64,000 nt of DNA from G963662655 sp963666875 (GCA_963666875.2 CAXXPU010000007.1:1-64000); one strand, 5' to 3'; positions 9,265 through 18,564 are shown, counted from the stretch's first letter. Made by a program: numbers and translations. Notes: generated from the sequence alone by a model not told the origin.

Positions 9265-10386
9265 ATGAAAGGCAGCATAGCACGTATCATCGCGCTTTCG
9301 AAGAAGGAATGGCTTCATATTCTGCACGATCCGCGCAGTCTGGTGATTATCATCCTGATGCCGATCCTGCAATTGACCATGTTCGGTTATGCGCTGGACA
9401 TGGAAATCAAGAGCATCCGTATCAGCGTTTACGACTTCAGCCGGAGCGCGGAATCGTGGGATTTCATGCAGGGTTTCCGGGGAAGCGACCTCTTCAAGAT
9501 ACGATACGAACAGGGAACGCCAGACGAAGTGATGAACCTGTTTAAGTCGCGCGACGCCGATATCGCAATGATCATCAAGGAAGACTTTGGCAGGAAGCTC
9601 CAGCGCAATCAGGGGGCGAATGTGCAACTCATCATCGACGCCTCCGATCCCAACGCCGCTAATCTCATGCGCGATTATTGCCGACGCGTGATCCAGGCAT
9701 TCAACGAGAAGCGCGGTATCGAGCAACCGGTCGAGTTCAGCCTCCAGCCGCGTTTCAATCCGTCGATGGAGAGCAATTACTTCTACGTTCCCGGACTGAT
9801 CGCGCTGATCCTGATCATGATCTCGGCGCTACTGACCAGCATCACCATCACGCGCGAAATCGAGACCGGCACCATGGAACAGCTTCTTATATCGCCGGTG
9901 CGACCGCTGGAGATCATCCTCGGAAAGCTAACGCCCTATATCGTGCTGGCGGTGGTGATCGGCACGCTGATCCTGTGCATCGGGATCGTGCTGTTTCACG
10001 TGGCGTTTCTCGGTAATCCGCTGCTGCTGCTCGGGCTGTCGCTGCTCTACATCCTGGTTGCGCTGAGTCTCGGGCTGCTGATCTCGACCATCGCGCCATC
10101 GCAGCAGATCGCCATGATGGCATCGATTCTGATGACGCTGATGCCGACGATCCTGCTGTCCGGATTCATTTTCCCGATCGCGTCCATGCCGGTATTTTTG
10201 CAGTACATTTCGCGAATCATTCCTGCGCGATACTTCCTGATCATCATTCGAGGCATCATGCTCAAAGGCAATTCGATCGAATACCTGATGGAGCCGGTTC
10301 TGGTTCTGGCAGGATTCTCGTTTATTCTGCTGGCGGCGTCCTGGCGAAACTTCAAACGGATCGCCGAGAACAGGGGAGGGAATTGA
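9265..10386 (+). CDS. ABC-2 type efflux permease (YbhS-like)
   Basis: 373 residues, preceded by AAGGAG. One N-terminal membrane helix (about 23-43), a large periplasmic domain (50-170) and five C-terminal helices (about 175-365) give the ABC-2 membrane layout. The motif T-R-E-I-E-T-G-T-M-E-Q-L-L-I-S-P-V-R lies after the second helix and is typical of YbhS/YhhJ/YbhR permeases. It pairs with the next gene as a heterodimeric channel. Confidence 0.92.
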   Translation: MKGSIARIIALSKKEWLHILHDPRSLVIIILMPILQLTMFGYALDMEIKSIRISVYDFSRSAESWDFMQGFRGSDLFKIRYEQGTPDEVMNLFKSRDADIAMIIKEDFGRKLQRNQGANVQLIIDASDPNAANLMRDYCRRVIQAFNEKRGIEQPVEFSLQPRFNPSMESNYFYVPGLIALILIMISALLTSITITREIETGTMEQLLISPVRPLEIILGKLTPYIVLAVVIGTLILCIGIVLFHVAFLGNPLLLLGLSLLYILVALSLGLLISTIAPSQQIAMMASILMTLMPTILLSGFIFPIASMPVFLQYISRIIPARYFLIIIRGIMLKGNSIEYLMEPVLVLAGFSFILLAASWRNFKRIAENRGGN

Positions 10387-10387
10387 C

Positions 10388-11521
10388 ATGCAACCGATTC
10401 TGCAATTGATACGCAAGGAATTCAAGCAGGTCTTCCGCACGCGTGAGATGATCGCGATCCTGTTCTTCGTGCCGATCATCCAGATCATGATTCTGGGATT
10501 TTCCATCACCAACGAGGTGAAGGACGTGAAGCTGCTGGTCTGCGATCTCGACCGGTCGCCCACCAGTCGCGCCCTGATCGAGGAAATGCTGCACACCGAC
10601 AGCTTCAAGCCGATGGGCGAGGTGCGCAGTTACGCCGAAGTCGATCAGGCGATCGAGAGTTGGAAAGCGCAGCTCGGTATCCTCATTCCGCCCGACTTCG
10701 AGGCCGATCTTCTCGCCCGAAACAAGCCGCGCATCGCGGTGGTCATCGACGGGATCGACGGCAACACCGCCGGCGTGGCGGGTGGCTATCTGCGCGATAT
10801 CCTGACTGACTGGGGCGTGGAATATTCGACACGCCATATCATGCGTCAGGGCATCGAGGGCATGAAGCGGTTCAAGGCTCCGGTGGGATTCGAGAGCGGG
10901 ATGTGGTTCAACGAGAATCTGGAGGCGTCGCAGTTCATGGTGCCGGGTATTGTGGTGATCATGATCACGCTGGTCTCGATGATGATGAGCGCGATGGGGC
11001 TGGTCAGGGAAAAGGAGATCGGTACGCTCGAACAGCTCATGGTGACGCCGATACGCAAGTGGCAACTCCTTACCGGTAAACTGCTGCCGTTTCTGATTCT
11101 GACCTTCGTCGAACTCTTTCTGTCGCTTTTCATCGCGCAGATGGTCTTCGATATCCACGTGCAGGGAAGCTACGTTCTTCTTGGCGGATTGGCGTTGTTG
11201 TTCCTTTTCACCACGCTGGGGCTGGGCGTGCTGATCTCGACAATGACCTCCTCCCAACAGCAGGCGATGTTCTTCTCGTGGTTTTTCCTGGTGTTCATGA
11301 TCCTGCTCAGCGGCCTTTTCATCCCGATTAAGAACATGCCGTGGATTATCAAGCAGATTACCTGGCTCAACCCGATGAAATACTTCATCATCATCATGCG
11401 CGAGATCACCGCGAAGGGATCGACGCTGCCGTTCCTACTGGATGCGGTGATTCCGATGACGATCTACGGTGTGATCATCTTCAGCCTCAGTATCGTGAGT
11501 TTCAGGAAGAGGGTTGGGTAA
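10388..11521 (+). CDS. ABC-2 type efflux permease (YbhR-like)
   Basis: 377 residues, 1 nt after the previous stop and with GGGAGGG upstream. Same fold as its neighbour (N-terminal helix, periplasmic domain, five C-terminal helices) with the matching motif V-R-E-K-E-I-G-T-L-E-Q-L-M-V-T-P-I-R. Sequence differs enough from the first permease to indicate an old heterodimer. Last certain gene of the efflux operon. Confidence 0.92.
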   Translation: MQPILQLIRKEFKQVFRTREMIAILFFVPIIQIMILGFSITNEVKDVKLLVCDLDRSPTSRALIEEMLHTDSFKPMGEVRSYAEVDQAIESWKAQLGILIPPDFEADLLARNKPRIAVVIDGIDGNTAGVAGGYLRDILTDWGVEYSTRHIMRQGIEGMKRFKAPVGFESGMWFNENLEASQFMVPGIVVIMITLVSMMMSAMGLVREKEIGTLEQLMVTPIRKWQLLTGKLLPFLILTFVELFLSLFIAQMVFDIHVQGSYVLLGGLALLFLFTTLGLGVLISTMTSSQQQAMFFSWFFLVFMILLSGLFIPIKNMPWIIKQITWLNPMKYFIIIMREITAKGSTLPFLLDAVIPMTIYGVIIFSLSIVSFRKRVG

Positions 11522-11580
11522 TATGCTGCTTGACAGATCGATATCGGACGAGGATTTGTTGGAACGAAACGGAGGTTATT

Positions 11581-12354
11581 GTGGAGTATAATCGGGAAAA
11601 ACTGGAGCGGCGATATCACACGCGCGAAATGTGGAACGATTACGATAAAGCAGGACTTATCGGGGATAAGGTGAAGCATGTGATGGACTACATTCCGGAC
11701 GGCGTCGAGAGCATTATCGATATCGGATGCGGAAACGGCATCATCACCAACGAGCTTGCGAAGCGATATCGAGTCTGCGGTGTGGATATATCGGCAGAAG
11801 CATTAAAACAGGTTCAGTCCGAAACCATTCAGGCCTCCGCGGATTCGATACCGGTCGAGGATCATTCCTGGGATATGGTTTTCTCCAGCGAGATGCTGGA
11901 ACATCTGCCCGATGATGTGCTGAAGGGGACGATTCACGAGATCACGCGAATCGCGCGGAAGTACGTTTTCATCACCGTACCCAACCGCGAACTGCTGGCG
12001 GCTCGTTGGTTACGCTGCCCGAAATGCGGTGATGTATTTCATATCTACGGCCACTTGCATTCGTTTGCCCCGGACGACATCAATCGCAGGCTCGGTTCCG
12101 AATTCAAACTGATTCGCCAGGGCGTTCACGGACCGATTGCGCGTGACTATCATCCGCTGCTGTTAATGATCAAGCAGAAGGTTGCCGGGCAATGGAAGGA
12201 TCCGGAGGGTCTGGTGCTGTGCCCATCCTGCGGCAATACCGATTTCCCGAAACAGAAAGGGAATATCGTTTCACGGGGGTGCAATGCCATGAATCGTTTA
12301 ATGGGGAAGAAGAAGCCGTTCTGGCTGTTTCTGCTCTATGAAAGAAAGGGCTGA
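11581..12354 (+). CDS. Class I SAM-dependent methyltransferase with zinc-ribbon cysteines
   Basis: 257 residues. The GTG at 11581 has GGAGG (11571-11575) and is preferred over in-frame starts inside the upstream permease gene. Motif I is I-I-D-I-G-C-G-N-G (about 47-55), followed by the acidic loop G-V-D-I-S, then D-M-V-F-S-S-E-M-L-E-H. Two Cys pairs, C-P-K-C and C-P-S-C, suggest bound zinc. The substrate is unknown. It starts 59 bp after the efflux operon and may be co-transcribed. Confidence 0.85.
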   Translation: MEYNREKLERRYHTREMWNDYDKAGLIGDKVKHVMDYIPDGVESIIDIGCGNGIITNELAKRYRVCGVDISAEALKQVQSETIQASADSIPVEDHSWDMVFSSEMLEHLPDDVLKGTIHEITRIARKYVFITVPNRELLAARWLRCPKCGDVFHIYGHLHSFAPDDINRRLGSEFKLIRQGVHGPIARDYHPLLLMIKQKVAGQWKDPEGLVLCPSCGNTDFPKQKGNIVSRGCNAMNRLMGKKKPFWLFLLYERKG

Positions 12355-12372
12355 ATCGAGGATCGATCCTGT

Positions 12373-12396
12373 CCTGAAGGCTTTTCGGCTTTCAGG
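12373..12396. terminator. Bidirectional terminator between convergent genes
   Basis: CCTGAAGGCT pairs with GGCTTTCAGG (two G-T pairs, loop TTTC). It sits in the 54-bp gap between the methyltransferase and the last gene of the lipid-transport operon, so it can serve both strands. Confidence 0.65.
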
Positions 12397-12408
12397 CGAT
12401 TCGTGGTT

Positions 12409-13152
12409 TTATTCGAATCTACCGACCTCGAAGAAGGTGTCAATGGCGGGGATGGCGGCTTGTTTGGCTTCGTCGAGAGAGCCATAGAAGAGCATCTTGC
12501 CGGAGTCGAGGAAGATAATCTTGTCCGCGATGCGGTGGATGCTGGCGAGTTCGTGCGTGACGATGACGATGGTGATGTTGAGCTGTTTCTTGAGGGTGAG
12601 GATGAGTTCATCGAGGTTGGCGCTGGTGATGGGATCGAGACCCGCGGATGGTTCGTCGAAGAAGAGGATGTCGGGATCGAGCGCCATGGCACGGGCGAGG
12701 GCCGCGCGTTTCTTCATGCCTCCGGAGAGCTCGGAAGGCTTGAGATAGATCGCGTGGCTGAGATTTACCAGCTCGAGCTTTCTGCGGATGATGCGTTCTT
12801 TGAGGATGTCGGGGATGTTCGTGTGCTGTTCGAGCGGGATGCTGATGTTGTCGTAGATGGAGAGTGAATTGAGTAATGCGCCGTTCTGGAAGAGCATGCC
12901 GATGTTCGCCAGGATCTTCTCGAACTCGCTTTCTTCCATCCCGACCACGTTTTTGCCGAAAATCTCGACGGATCCGGCAGCCGGTTCGTAGAGCCGGAGG
13001 ATGTTCTTGAGCAGGGTAGTCTTGCCGCAACCGCTACCGCCGAGGATGACGGTGATTTCCGCGGGCATGATATCGACGCTGATCCCGTCGAGGATGACCT
13101 TCTCCTCGTATTTCGCCACCAGGTCGCGGACGCGGATAATTGGTACTGTCAT
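12409..13152 (-). CDS. mlaF: MlaF-like ATP-binding protein of an Mce lipid ABC transporter
   Basis: 247 residues. The start at 13152 is set by GAGGTAACT just upstream; an in-frame ATG 24 nt earlier lacks such a site. Walker A GGSGCGKTT, signature LSGGMKKRAALARA and Walker B ILFFDEPSAGLD match MlaF/Mkl ATPases. The operon order is mce, lipoprotein-barrel, mlaE, mlaF. A 111-bp palindromic repeat separates it from mlaE. It powers phospholipid movement between inner and outer membrane; direction cannot be deduced. Confidence 0.93.
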   Translation of the reverse strand: MTVPIIRVRDLVAKYEEKVILDGISVDIMPAEITVILGGSGCGKTTLLKNILRLYEPAAGSVEIFGKNVVGMEESEFEKILANIGMLFQNGALLNSLSIYDNISIPLEQHTNIPDILKERIIRRKLELVNLSHAIYLKPSELSGGMKKRAALARAMALDPDILFFDEPSAGLDPITSANLDELILTLKKQLNITIVIVTHELASIHRIADKIIFLDSGKMLFYGSLDEAKQAAIPAIDTFFEVGRFE

Positions 13153-13168
13153 AGTTACCTCGATTATA

Positions 13169-13279
13169 ACCCTCATCCCCCGCCTTCTCCCGCAAGCGGG
13201 AGAAAGAGCTATAAGGAATTCAATATTCCCTCGTTTCCTGCTCCCTCTCCTGCTTGCGGGAGAGGGTTGGGGTGAGGGT
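13169..13279. repeat. Nested palindromic repeat between mlaE and mlaF
   Basis: Outer arms ACCCTCATCCCC (13169-13180) and GGGGTGAGGGT (13269-13279) enclose two smaller hairpins, CTTCTCCCGC-AAGC-GGGAGAAAG and CCCTCTCC-TGCTTGC-GGGAGAGGG. It interrupts an otherwise tight operon and could fold in the mRNA and lower mlaF expression relative to upstream genes. Confidence 0.8.
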
Positions 13280-13285
13280 CTTCTT

Positions 13286-14368
13286 CTAAATAAGATATAT
13301 CAAGCTGAATATCACATCCAGCACGATTACTGCGAATATGGACGCCACCACGGAGGCAGTGGTCGCTTTTCCGACACCCTCGGCGCCGCCCTGTACGCGG
13401 AAACCGTAGAAACTGCCGATGATCACGATCACCCAGGAAAAGAAGGTGCTTTTAACCAGGCTGAGTACGATGTCTTTGAAGATCAGCGCGCTGATTCCCT
13501 GCTCGATGTAGGCGTTGAAGGTCAGATCGAGATAGAACATTGCAACCAGTGCACCGCCGAGTACGCCCAGAAAGATCGAGAGCGTCACCAGCAGCGGCAT
13601 GCAGACGGTCATGGCGTGGAATTTCGGCACGACAATATAGCGGATGGGATTGATCGCCATCATCTTGAGCGCGTCGAGTTCCTCGGTAACGTTCATGGTG
13701 GCGATCTCGGACGCGATGGCAGAACCGCTTCGACCCGCGATAATGATCGCCGTCATCATGGGCCCCATCTCACGCACCATGGAGATAGAGACGAGATTGG
13801 CGACGAAAATGTTGGCGCCGAACATACGGAGCTGCGCTGCCGCCTGAAGCGCCAGGATTAGCCCGAGTATGAACGACAGCAATCCTACGATCGGGAGCGC
13901 ATCCACGCCGATGAGCAGGCTTTGCTGAATGAACGATCCCTTGCGCTGTCCCTTGCGGTTGAAGATGCCGACGAACGCCCAGTACAATGTATCGGACGTA
14001 AGATAGAGCGAATAGACGACCGAGTCCCGCCAATTGAACGCCTTATCGCCGACCGTCTCGAAGAAACCGGGCGGCTTGACGGCGATCTGCGGCTCGAGCG
14101 CGAGCGAGGTGAAGGTATCGATCGAACGCTGGACGGATGGGGTTGTGCCGGTGACTTGCGGTTGCCCGATTCGCTTCTGCATTTCGTCGAGAAGCGCCAC
14201 GCCGGCACTGTCGATCATGGTGACGCCGGAAAGCTCGATGGATTCGACGGATGCGATATCCTTCAGGGAGGAAAACTGTGCGAAGATACCAGGAACCGCG
14301 ATCTTGTCGAGGTCTCCTTCCAGCTTCAGCCGGTTGCCGTCGCGTAGCAGTGTTCCTTCGTTCGCCAT
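13286..14368 (-). CDS. mlaE: MlaE-family lipid transporter permease with N-terminal STAS domain
   Basis: 360 residues. Residues 1-95 are a STAS domain (T-M-I-D-S-A-G-V-A-L-L), equivalent to MlaB, fused to the permease. Residues 110-360 are the MlaE membrane domain with about five helices and the family motif REMGPMMTAIIIAGRSGSA. The gene starts 5 nt after the lipoprotein-barrel stop. It forms the inner-membrane channel with MlaF below and the Mce protein above. STAS-MlaE fusions are known in several phyla. Confidence 0.93.
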   Translation of the reverse strand: MANEGTLLRDGNRLKLEGDLDKIAVPGIFAQFSSLKDIASVESIELSGVTMIDSAGVALLDEMQKRIGQPQVTGTTPSVQRSIDTFTSLALEPQIAVKPPGFFETVGDKAFNWRDSVVYSLYLTSDTLYWAFVGIFNRKGQRKGSFIQQSLLIGVDALPIVGLLSFILGLILALQAAAQLRMFGANIFVANLVSISMVREMGPMMTAIIIAGRSGSAIASEIATMNVTEELDALKMMAINPIRYIVVPKFHAMTVCMPLLVTLSIFLGVLGGALVAMFYLDLTFNAYIEQGISALIFKDIVLSLVKSTFFSWVIVIIGSFYGFRVQGGAEGVGKATTASVVASIFAVIVLDVIFSLIYLI

Positions 14369-14373
14369 GTTCG

Positions 14374-16512
14374 TCAGTTGATGATGTAGGTAACACGCAG
14401 ATAGAACTGGTGATTCAGGATGTTGTAATCGGCGACATCCTTGTTATAAGTCAGGGTGAACTTGTAGTCGAGCGAGACCTGCTTGAAGAGGCGCAGGTTG
14501 AGTATGTTTTCCCACTCGTAGCTTGGGTTGTCCTGATCGAACGGGAAGAGAATGTCCACATTTGAGTCGTAGGAAAGGTTGAACGGCAGCTCGAAGCTCG
14601 CGACAACCGAGAACTCGACTCCTTCCTGCGTTGAATTGCCTACCTCGTTGTAGAGGTAATAGTTAACCTCGGTCGAGTCGTTGACCTCAACCGTTTCGGT
14701 CTTGTCGTAAGTATAGACGTCATCCGCGTAAAGTTGCCGGAATCCCAGTCCGAGCCGGGTGCTGAGACTGCTGCGCTGCTTGTCCAGAATTCGCCAGTTG
14801 ATACCGAAGCCCTCCTTGAACTCCGCCGGCTGCCATGACTCTTTGACCTGTATTTCGTCTGTTGACATGAGCGTATCGCTGACATTCTCTTCATCGATGA
14901 AGATGTAGTTGCGGTCGTCTGAAGTATAGACTTTTTCAGGGAAGAAATGGGTAGTTGCGTCACCTCGTATATACAGTCCGAAAGACTTGACCAGATAATA
15001 TACCAGCGTGTTGCGCAGACTGAAGTTATCGTCGGAAGCGCGAAGATCGGTCTCCTCGTCTTTGCTCAAACCGGCTTCGACCAGCAGGTTGCTCGTAAAA
15101 TGGTATGGGTATCGATCGTAAACGATCCGGTTGTCGAGCTGCGTGCTGGCATTGATTACGGTCGTTGGATTGTTCTCTTCGTTGGAGTTATCGCTGGTGA
15201 TATTACCGTTGGCGTGGATGGCGCTGTAGATGTGGAAGAATTTCTCTTCTTCGCGGATGTCGGTTTCGTCGAGAACCCCGGCGCCGATCAGGTTCTGCGG
15301 AACGCCGTCCTCGTCGGTACTCACTACGATGGTCAGGATCTGGTAGGAACCCGCCTCCAGGAACACGGTGGTGAAATTCTGATACGTGTTAAACGGTTCA
15401 TTGTTGATGGTCACCTTGTATAATCCCGCACCGAGCAACCAGATACGGTCTTTCTCGCCGATATCCTCTTCCGCCGGGAAGTCGGAGCCGAAACTCTCGC
15501 CCGTGGATTGGTCGAAGATTTCGTAGCGCACCTTGGCGTAGTTGCGGCTTTCATCGACGATCTTCACCTTAAGGGCGCCCCATTCGGGCTTGATCAGCGT
15601 CTTGAAACGCGGCACGATCTCCACTTCGTCCTTCTTCATCATCTGGTCGAAGTCGCCCGAGCCCATTCGCAAAGTGTATTTCCCTTTCCACAGCGGAAGC
15701 GGTTCGCCCATTCTTCCGGTAGTTTCCATGCCGTATTTATCGGTCACGATGAAATGCGGTTCTTCGTCGGATTCGCTGATGGCAGGAAGCAGTAACAGTC
15801 CCATACCGCTGGGTATCTGCTCTTCCCGTTCAACGCTCTGGAGCAGGCTGTCCGCTTTGGTCTTGCCGGACGCGATTGTATCGTCGGGCAAAGTGCCGTC
15901 CTCGAAGAATCTGTCGATCTTCACGATGAAATGATCGGTCTCTTCCAGTAGCATTTCGTTGACTTGCTGCACGAAGGTTTCCACTTCGTCATCCACCATG
16001 AAAACGACACGGTTGACGCTGTGCGAGAGGAGCGTCGTCTGCTCGTTCACCCGTTTGAGCCGGAACTCAATGTTGAGTCGTGCGGCGCGGTTTGTGTTCA
16101 CCTCGGATGTATATAGTTCGATGTTGTTTACGACAATATCGAGCTCGAAATCGGGAATGTCGCTGTAGTATTCCTTGTGGACTTTGGAGAAGACGTTGTA
16201 TCGCCTGAAACGCTGGGTAACCAGATCGGAGATCATCTCGGAGAGCTTGCCGCCCCAATTGTCGTAGTCGGAATAGGTAAGCTTGGGTCCGAAGTGTCGC
16301 AGAACGATTTGTCGTCTGGTATAGGTTCGGGCGATCTGTGCATCGGTGATCAGAACCCTGTAGGGCAGAGGTGTCACCCTCTTGAGCGAATCGACCTCGG
16401 TGTGCGGGTAGTATTCCATCACGTAGTAGTTTCGCGGTGCGATCTCCTCGACGGTACATCCGATGAGGAGGATCAGTGCGATGACCGGCAGTATCCAGAT
16501 AAAACGCTTCAT
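14374..16512 (-). CDS. Lipoprotein with PqiC-like domain fused to a C-terminal outer-membrane beta-barrel
   Basis: 712 residues. Lipoprotein signal with lipobox L-I-G-C (Cys19). Residues about 25-205 resemble the auxiliary lipoprotein PqiC/YmbA of Pqi/Mce systems (R-N-Y-Y-V-M-E-Y-Y, then Y-R-V-L-I-T-D-A-Q-I-A and R-R-Q-I-V-L-R). About 230-430 are beta-rich sandwich-like segments. About 440-712 show alternating amphipathic strands ending in Y-L-R-V-T-Y-I-I-N, as in DUF481-like outer-membrane barrels. It lies between the mce and mlaE genes with 5-9 nt gaps. Inference: one polypeptide could give the transporter both its periplasmic auxiliary part and its outer-membrane port. The barrel call rests on pattern only. 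Confidence 0.75.
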   Translation of the reverse strand: MKRFIWILPVIALILLIGCTVEEIAPRNYYVMEYYPHTEVDSLKRVTPLPYRVLITDAQIARTYTRRQIVLRHFGPKLTYSDYDNWGGKLSEMISDLVTQRFRRYNVFSKVHKEYYSDIPDFELDIVVNNIELYTSEVNTNRAARLNIEFRLKRVNEQTTLLSHSVNRVVFMVDDEVETFVQQVNEMLLEETDHFIVKIDRFFEDGTLPDDTIASGKTKADSLLQSVEREEQIPSGMGLLLLPAISESDEEPHFIVTDKYGMETTGRMGEPLPLWKGKYTLRMGSGDFDQMMKKDEVEIVPRFKTLIKPEWGALKVKIVDESRNYAKVRYEIFDQSTGESFGSDFPAEEDIGEKDRIWLLGAGLYKVTINNEPFNTYQNFTTVFLEAGSYQILTIVVSTDEDGVPQNLIGAGVLDETDIREEEKFFHIYSAIHANGNITSDNSNEENNPTTVINASTQLDNRIVYDRYPYHFTSNLLVEAGLSKDEETDLRASDDNFSLRNTLVYYLVKSFGLYIRGDATTHFFPEKVYTSDDRNYIFIDEENVSDTLMSTDEIQVKESWQPAEFKEGFGINWRILDKQRSSLSTRLGLGFRQLYADDVYTYDKTETVEVNDSTEVNYYLYNEVGNSTQEGVEFSVVASFELPFNLSYDSNVDILFPFDQDNPSYEWENILNLRLFKQVSLDYKFTLTYNKDVADYNILNHQFYLRVTYIIN

Positions 16513-16521
16513 GGGTTTCCT

Positions 16522-17418
16522 CTATTTACGTTTTGTTCGCAGCAGCAGGGAAGGTTCTTCGTCGATCTGGCGCGAGAATTCGTTCAGATAGTCGATCGTT
16601 TCTTTCATGGTCTCGATCATGGTGACGACGTCGTCGCGAACCTTCAGCATGATGTTGTTCAGACTGATGGTGATGCTGCTCGCCATCTCGGTGGTCTTTG
16701 AAAGATTATCGGTGATGAGAACGACGTTGGCGACGATACGATCGGCTTCTTCAGAATAGAGCAGGTCGTTCAGCCGGTTCATGGCGTCGTTCATGGTAAC
16801 GACAAGCTCGTTCAGGTTGGAGGTGGTGTAGCTTACGTTGTTCATGATCCGGTTGATGTGCTGGCGATTTTCCGTGACCAGCAGTTCGAGATTCACGAGG
16901 ATGCTGGCGATGTGCTGCTGGTTTTCTTCGCTGGTGATTTCAGCAATGTGTACCAGCACCAGTTCGAGTTTTTCCGTAACGGATTCGATCCCGCCGGTGA
17001 TGTCGCCGAGAAGCGACGACCCTGCCTTAATCGGAGATCCCGGATCCAGTGTTCGCGCATCGTTGGTTCCGCCAGCGAGCTCGATCAGCTTCAATCCGGT
17101 TATACCCTGTGGAACAAGGTTGGCGACCATGTCTTCCTTGATCGGCGTACCCGAATCCACTTCCACATCGACTTCGATTGTGCCAACGTCCTCCGGATCG
17201 ATACGCATGTCGGTCACCGATCCGATCATGTAGCCGCGGTATTTCACCATTGCGCCGATCTGCAATCCATTGACCGACACATTCTTATACGCGATCGAGT
17301 AGCTGTCTTTTTTCTGTAATAGTTTCTCTCCGGCAATGAGTATAATCAACAGAGCCATGAGTGAAAAACTGATTACCAGGAACACACCCAAACGAACTTT
17401 CTGCGCTTTACTTACCAT
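16522..17418 (-). CDS. MlaD/Mce-family substrate-binding protein
   Basis: 298 residues. The ATG at 17418 is preferred because AGGAG lies 7 nt upstream; a TTG two codons earlier is too close to it. One N-terminal membrane helix (about 10-33) is followed by the Mce domain (about 36-115), with Y-K-N-V-S-V-N-G-L-Q-I-G-A-M-V-K-Y-R-G and P-Q-G-I-T-G-L-K-L-I-E-L. A long helical coiled-coil tail (about 135-290) suggests a periplasmic needle or tunnel of the PqiB/YebT kind. First gene of the lipid-transport operon. Confidence 0.93.
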   Translation of the reverse strand: MVSKAQKVRLGVFLVISFSLMALLIILIAGEKLLQKKDSYSIAYKNVSVNGLQIGAMVKYRGYMIGSVTDMRIDPEDVGTIEVDVEVDSGTPIKEDMVANLVPQGITGLKLIELAGGTNDARTLDPGSPIKAGSSLLGDITGGIESVTEKLELVLVHIAEITSEENQQHIASILVNLELLVTENRQHINRIMNNVSYTTSNLNELVVTMNDAMNRLNDLLYSEEADRIVANVVLITDNLSKTTEMASSITISLNNIMLKVRDDVVTMIETMKETIDYLNEFSRQIDEEPSLLLRTKRK

Positions 17419-17565
17419 CTGCAAACTCCTGAACGCGCCTGTGGCGGGTCTTCAGACAGAGATACAAGAACGGAATCACTCTTGTCAACCTCGAAATGCG
17501 TATCCGTAAATATATTCTATTGGCAACCCGGTGCTCCTTCTATCGTTTGCGATATACTACTACCC

Positions 17566-18108
17566 GTAGCGTTCGACCTCCTGTGAATTTGCATGCAAAT
17601 TCGAATCCCCCATTGGCGAACCTCATCGTCACATACGATGCACCGATCATTCTGTGCCGCTCGGAGATCGGCAGCTACAGAAACAAAGAGAAAAGACGCT
17701 ACCGGCTGTGTCGATCAACGCTCACGTAGCGTTCGACCTCCTGTGAATTTGCATGCAAATTCGAATCCCCCATTGGCGAACCTCTTCGTCATGTATGATG
17801 TACCGATCATTCAGTGCCGCTCGGAGATCGGCAGCTACAGAAAATGGGAAACCACGACTACCGGCTGTGTCGATCAACGCTCATCCGTAGCGTTCGACCT
17901 CCTGTGAATTTGCATGCAAATTCGAATCCCCCATTGGCGAACCTCTTCGTCATGTATGATGCACCGATTATTCTGTGCCGCTCGGAGATCGGCAGCTACA
18001 GAAACAAAGAGAAAAGACGTTACCGGCTGTGTCGATCAACACTCACCCGTAGCGTTCGACCTCCTGTGAATTTGCATGCAAATTCGAATCCCCCATTGGC
18101 GAACCTCT
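17566..18108. repeat. Tandem array of about 160-bp REP-like units (four copies, last truncated)
   Basis: Units start at 17566, 17726, 17887 and 18049 (spacing 160, 161, 162 bp). Each begins GTAGCGTTCGACCTCCTG and contains the perfect 18-bp palindrome GAATTTGCATGCAAATTC (first copy 17585-17602). Later in the unit is an imperfect hairpin, TGCCG-n9-CGGCA. The fourth unit is cut at the 3' end of the transposase gene. The reading frames that appear here are repeat artefacts; nothing else is seen between the Mce gene and the transposase. Confidence 0.93.
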
Positions 18109-18564
18109 TCATAATTCATTTTCATCAAACTTCATCCACGAATATGGGTAATCTCTCCAATTCTCAACCAATTCTTTCCTTACGGGATTATTCATGATAT
18201 ACATCAATGCTTGTTCAGCATCTTCTTCTCGTCTGACAATATGATCGTAATAATTCCTCTGCCAGAGGCTTATGCCAACGGAGTTTGATGTATATCTTTT
18301 AAAATTAGACACCCATGCAGAAAGCGATAATCGATTCTTCACGATTTTCAAGAGAATATAGACATGGTCAGGCATTATGCAAAAACATATTAGATTGATG
18401 ATTCCTTGATTGTTGTAATATAGCAGTGATTCTTGGATGGCCTTGCAGTAATCAGGATTTCGAAAGACGGGCTTCTTAGAATCGGAACAAATAGTTATGG
18501 AATACAAGTGACCTTGTCCATAATAGAAGTCTTTCATTCGATGTGGTTTGAATTGGTTCGGCAT
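18109..18564 (-). CDS. REP-associated tyrosine transposase (RAYT, Y1/IS200-like)
   Basis: 151 residues, with AGGAG upstream of the ATG at 18564. The fold-defining parts of the Y1 family are present: the metal-site motif region (M-P-D-H-V-Y-I-L-L), the probable catalytic tyrosine in S-N-F-K-R-Y-T-S, then L-W-Q-R-N-Y-Y-D-H-I-V-R and Y-I-M-N-N-P-V-R. The usual H-U-H reads H-V-Y, losing the second metal-binding histidine. The gene is AT-rich and sits inside the array of palindromic repeats that such enzymes mobilise. Whether it is still active is uncertain. Confidence 0.88.
   Translation of the reverse strand: MPNQFKPHRMKDFYYGQGHLYSITICSDSKKPVFRNPDYCKAIQESLLYYNNQGIINLICFCIMPDHVYILLKIVKNRLSLSAWVSNFKRYTSNSVGISLWQRNYYDHIVRREEDAEQALMYIMNNPVRKELVENWRDYPYSWMKFDENEL

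Noticed and set aside
17593..18197. Open frames within the REP-like array
   Set aside because: They only reflect the repeated unit read in frame; identical peptides recur with each copy.
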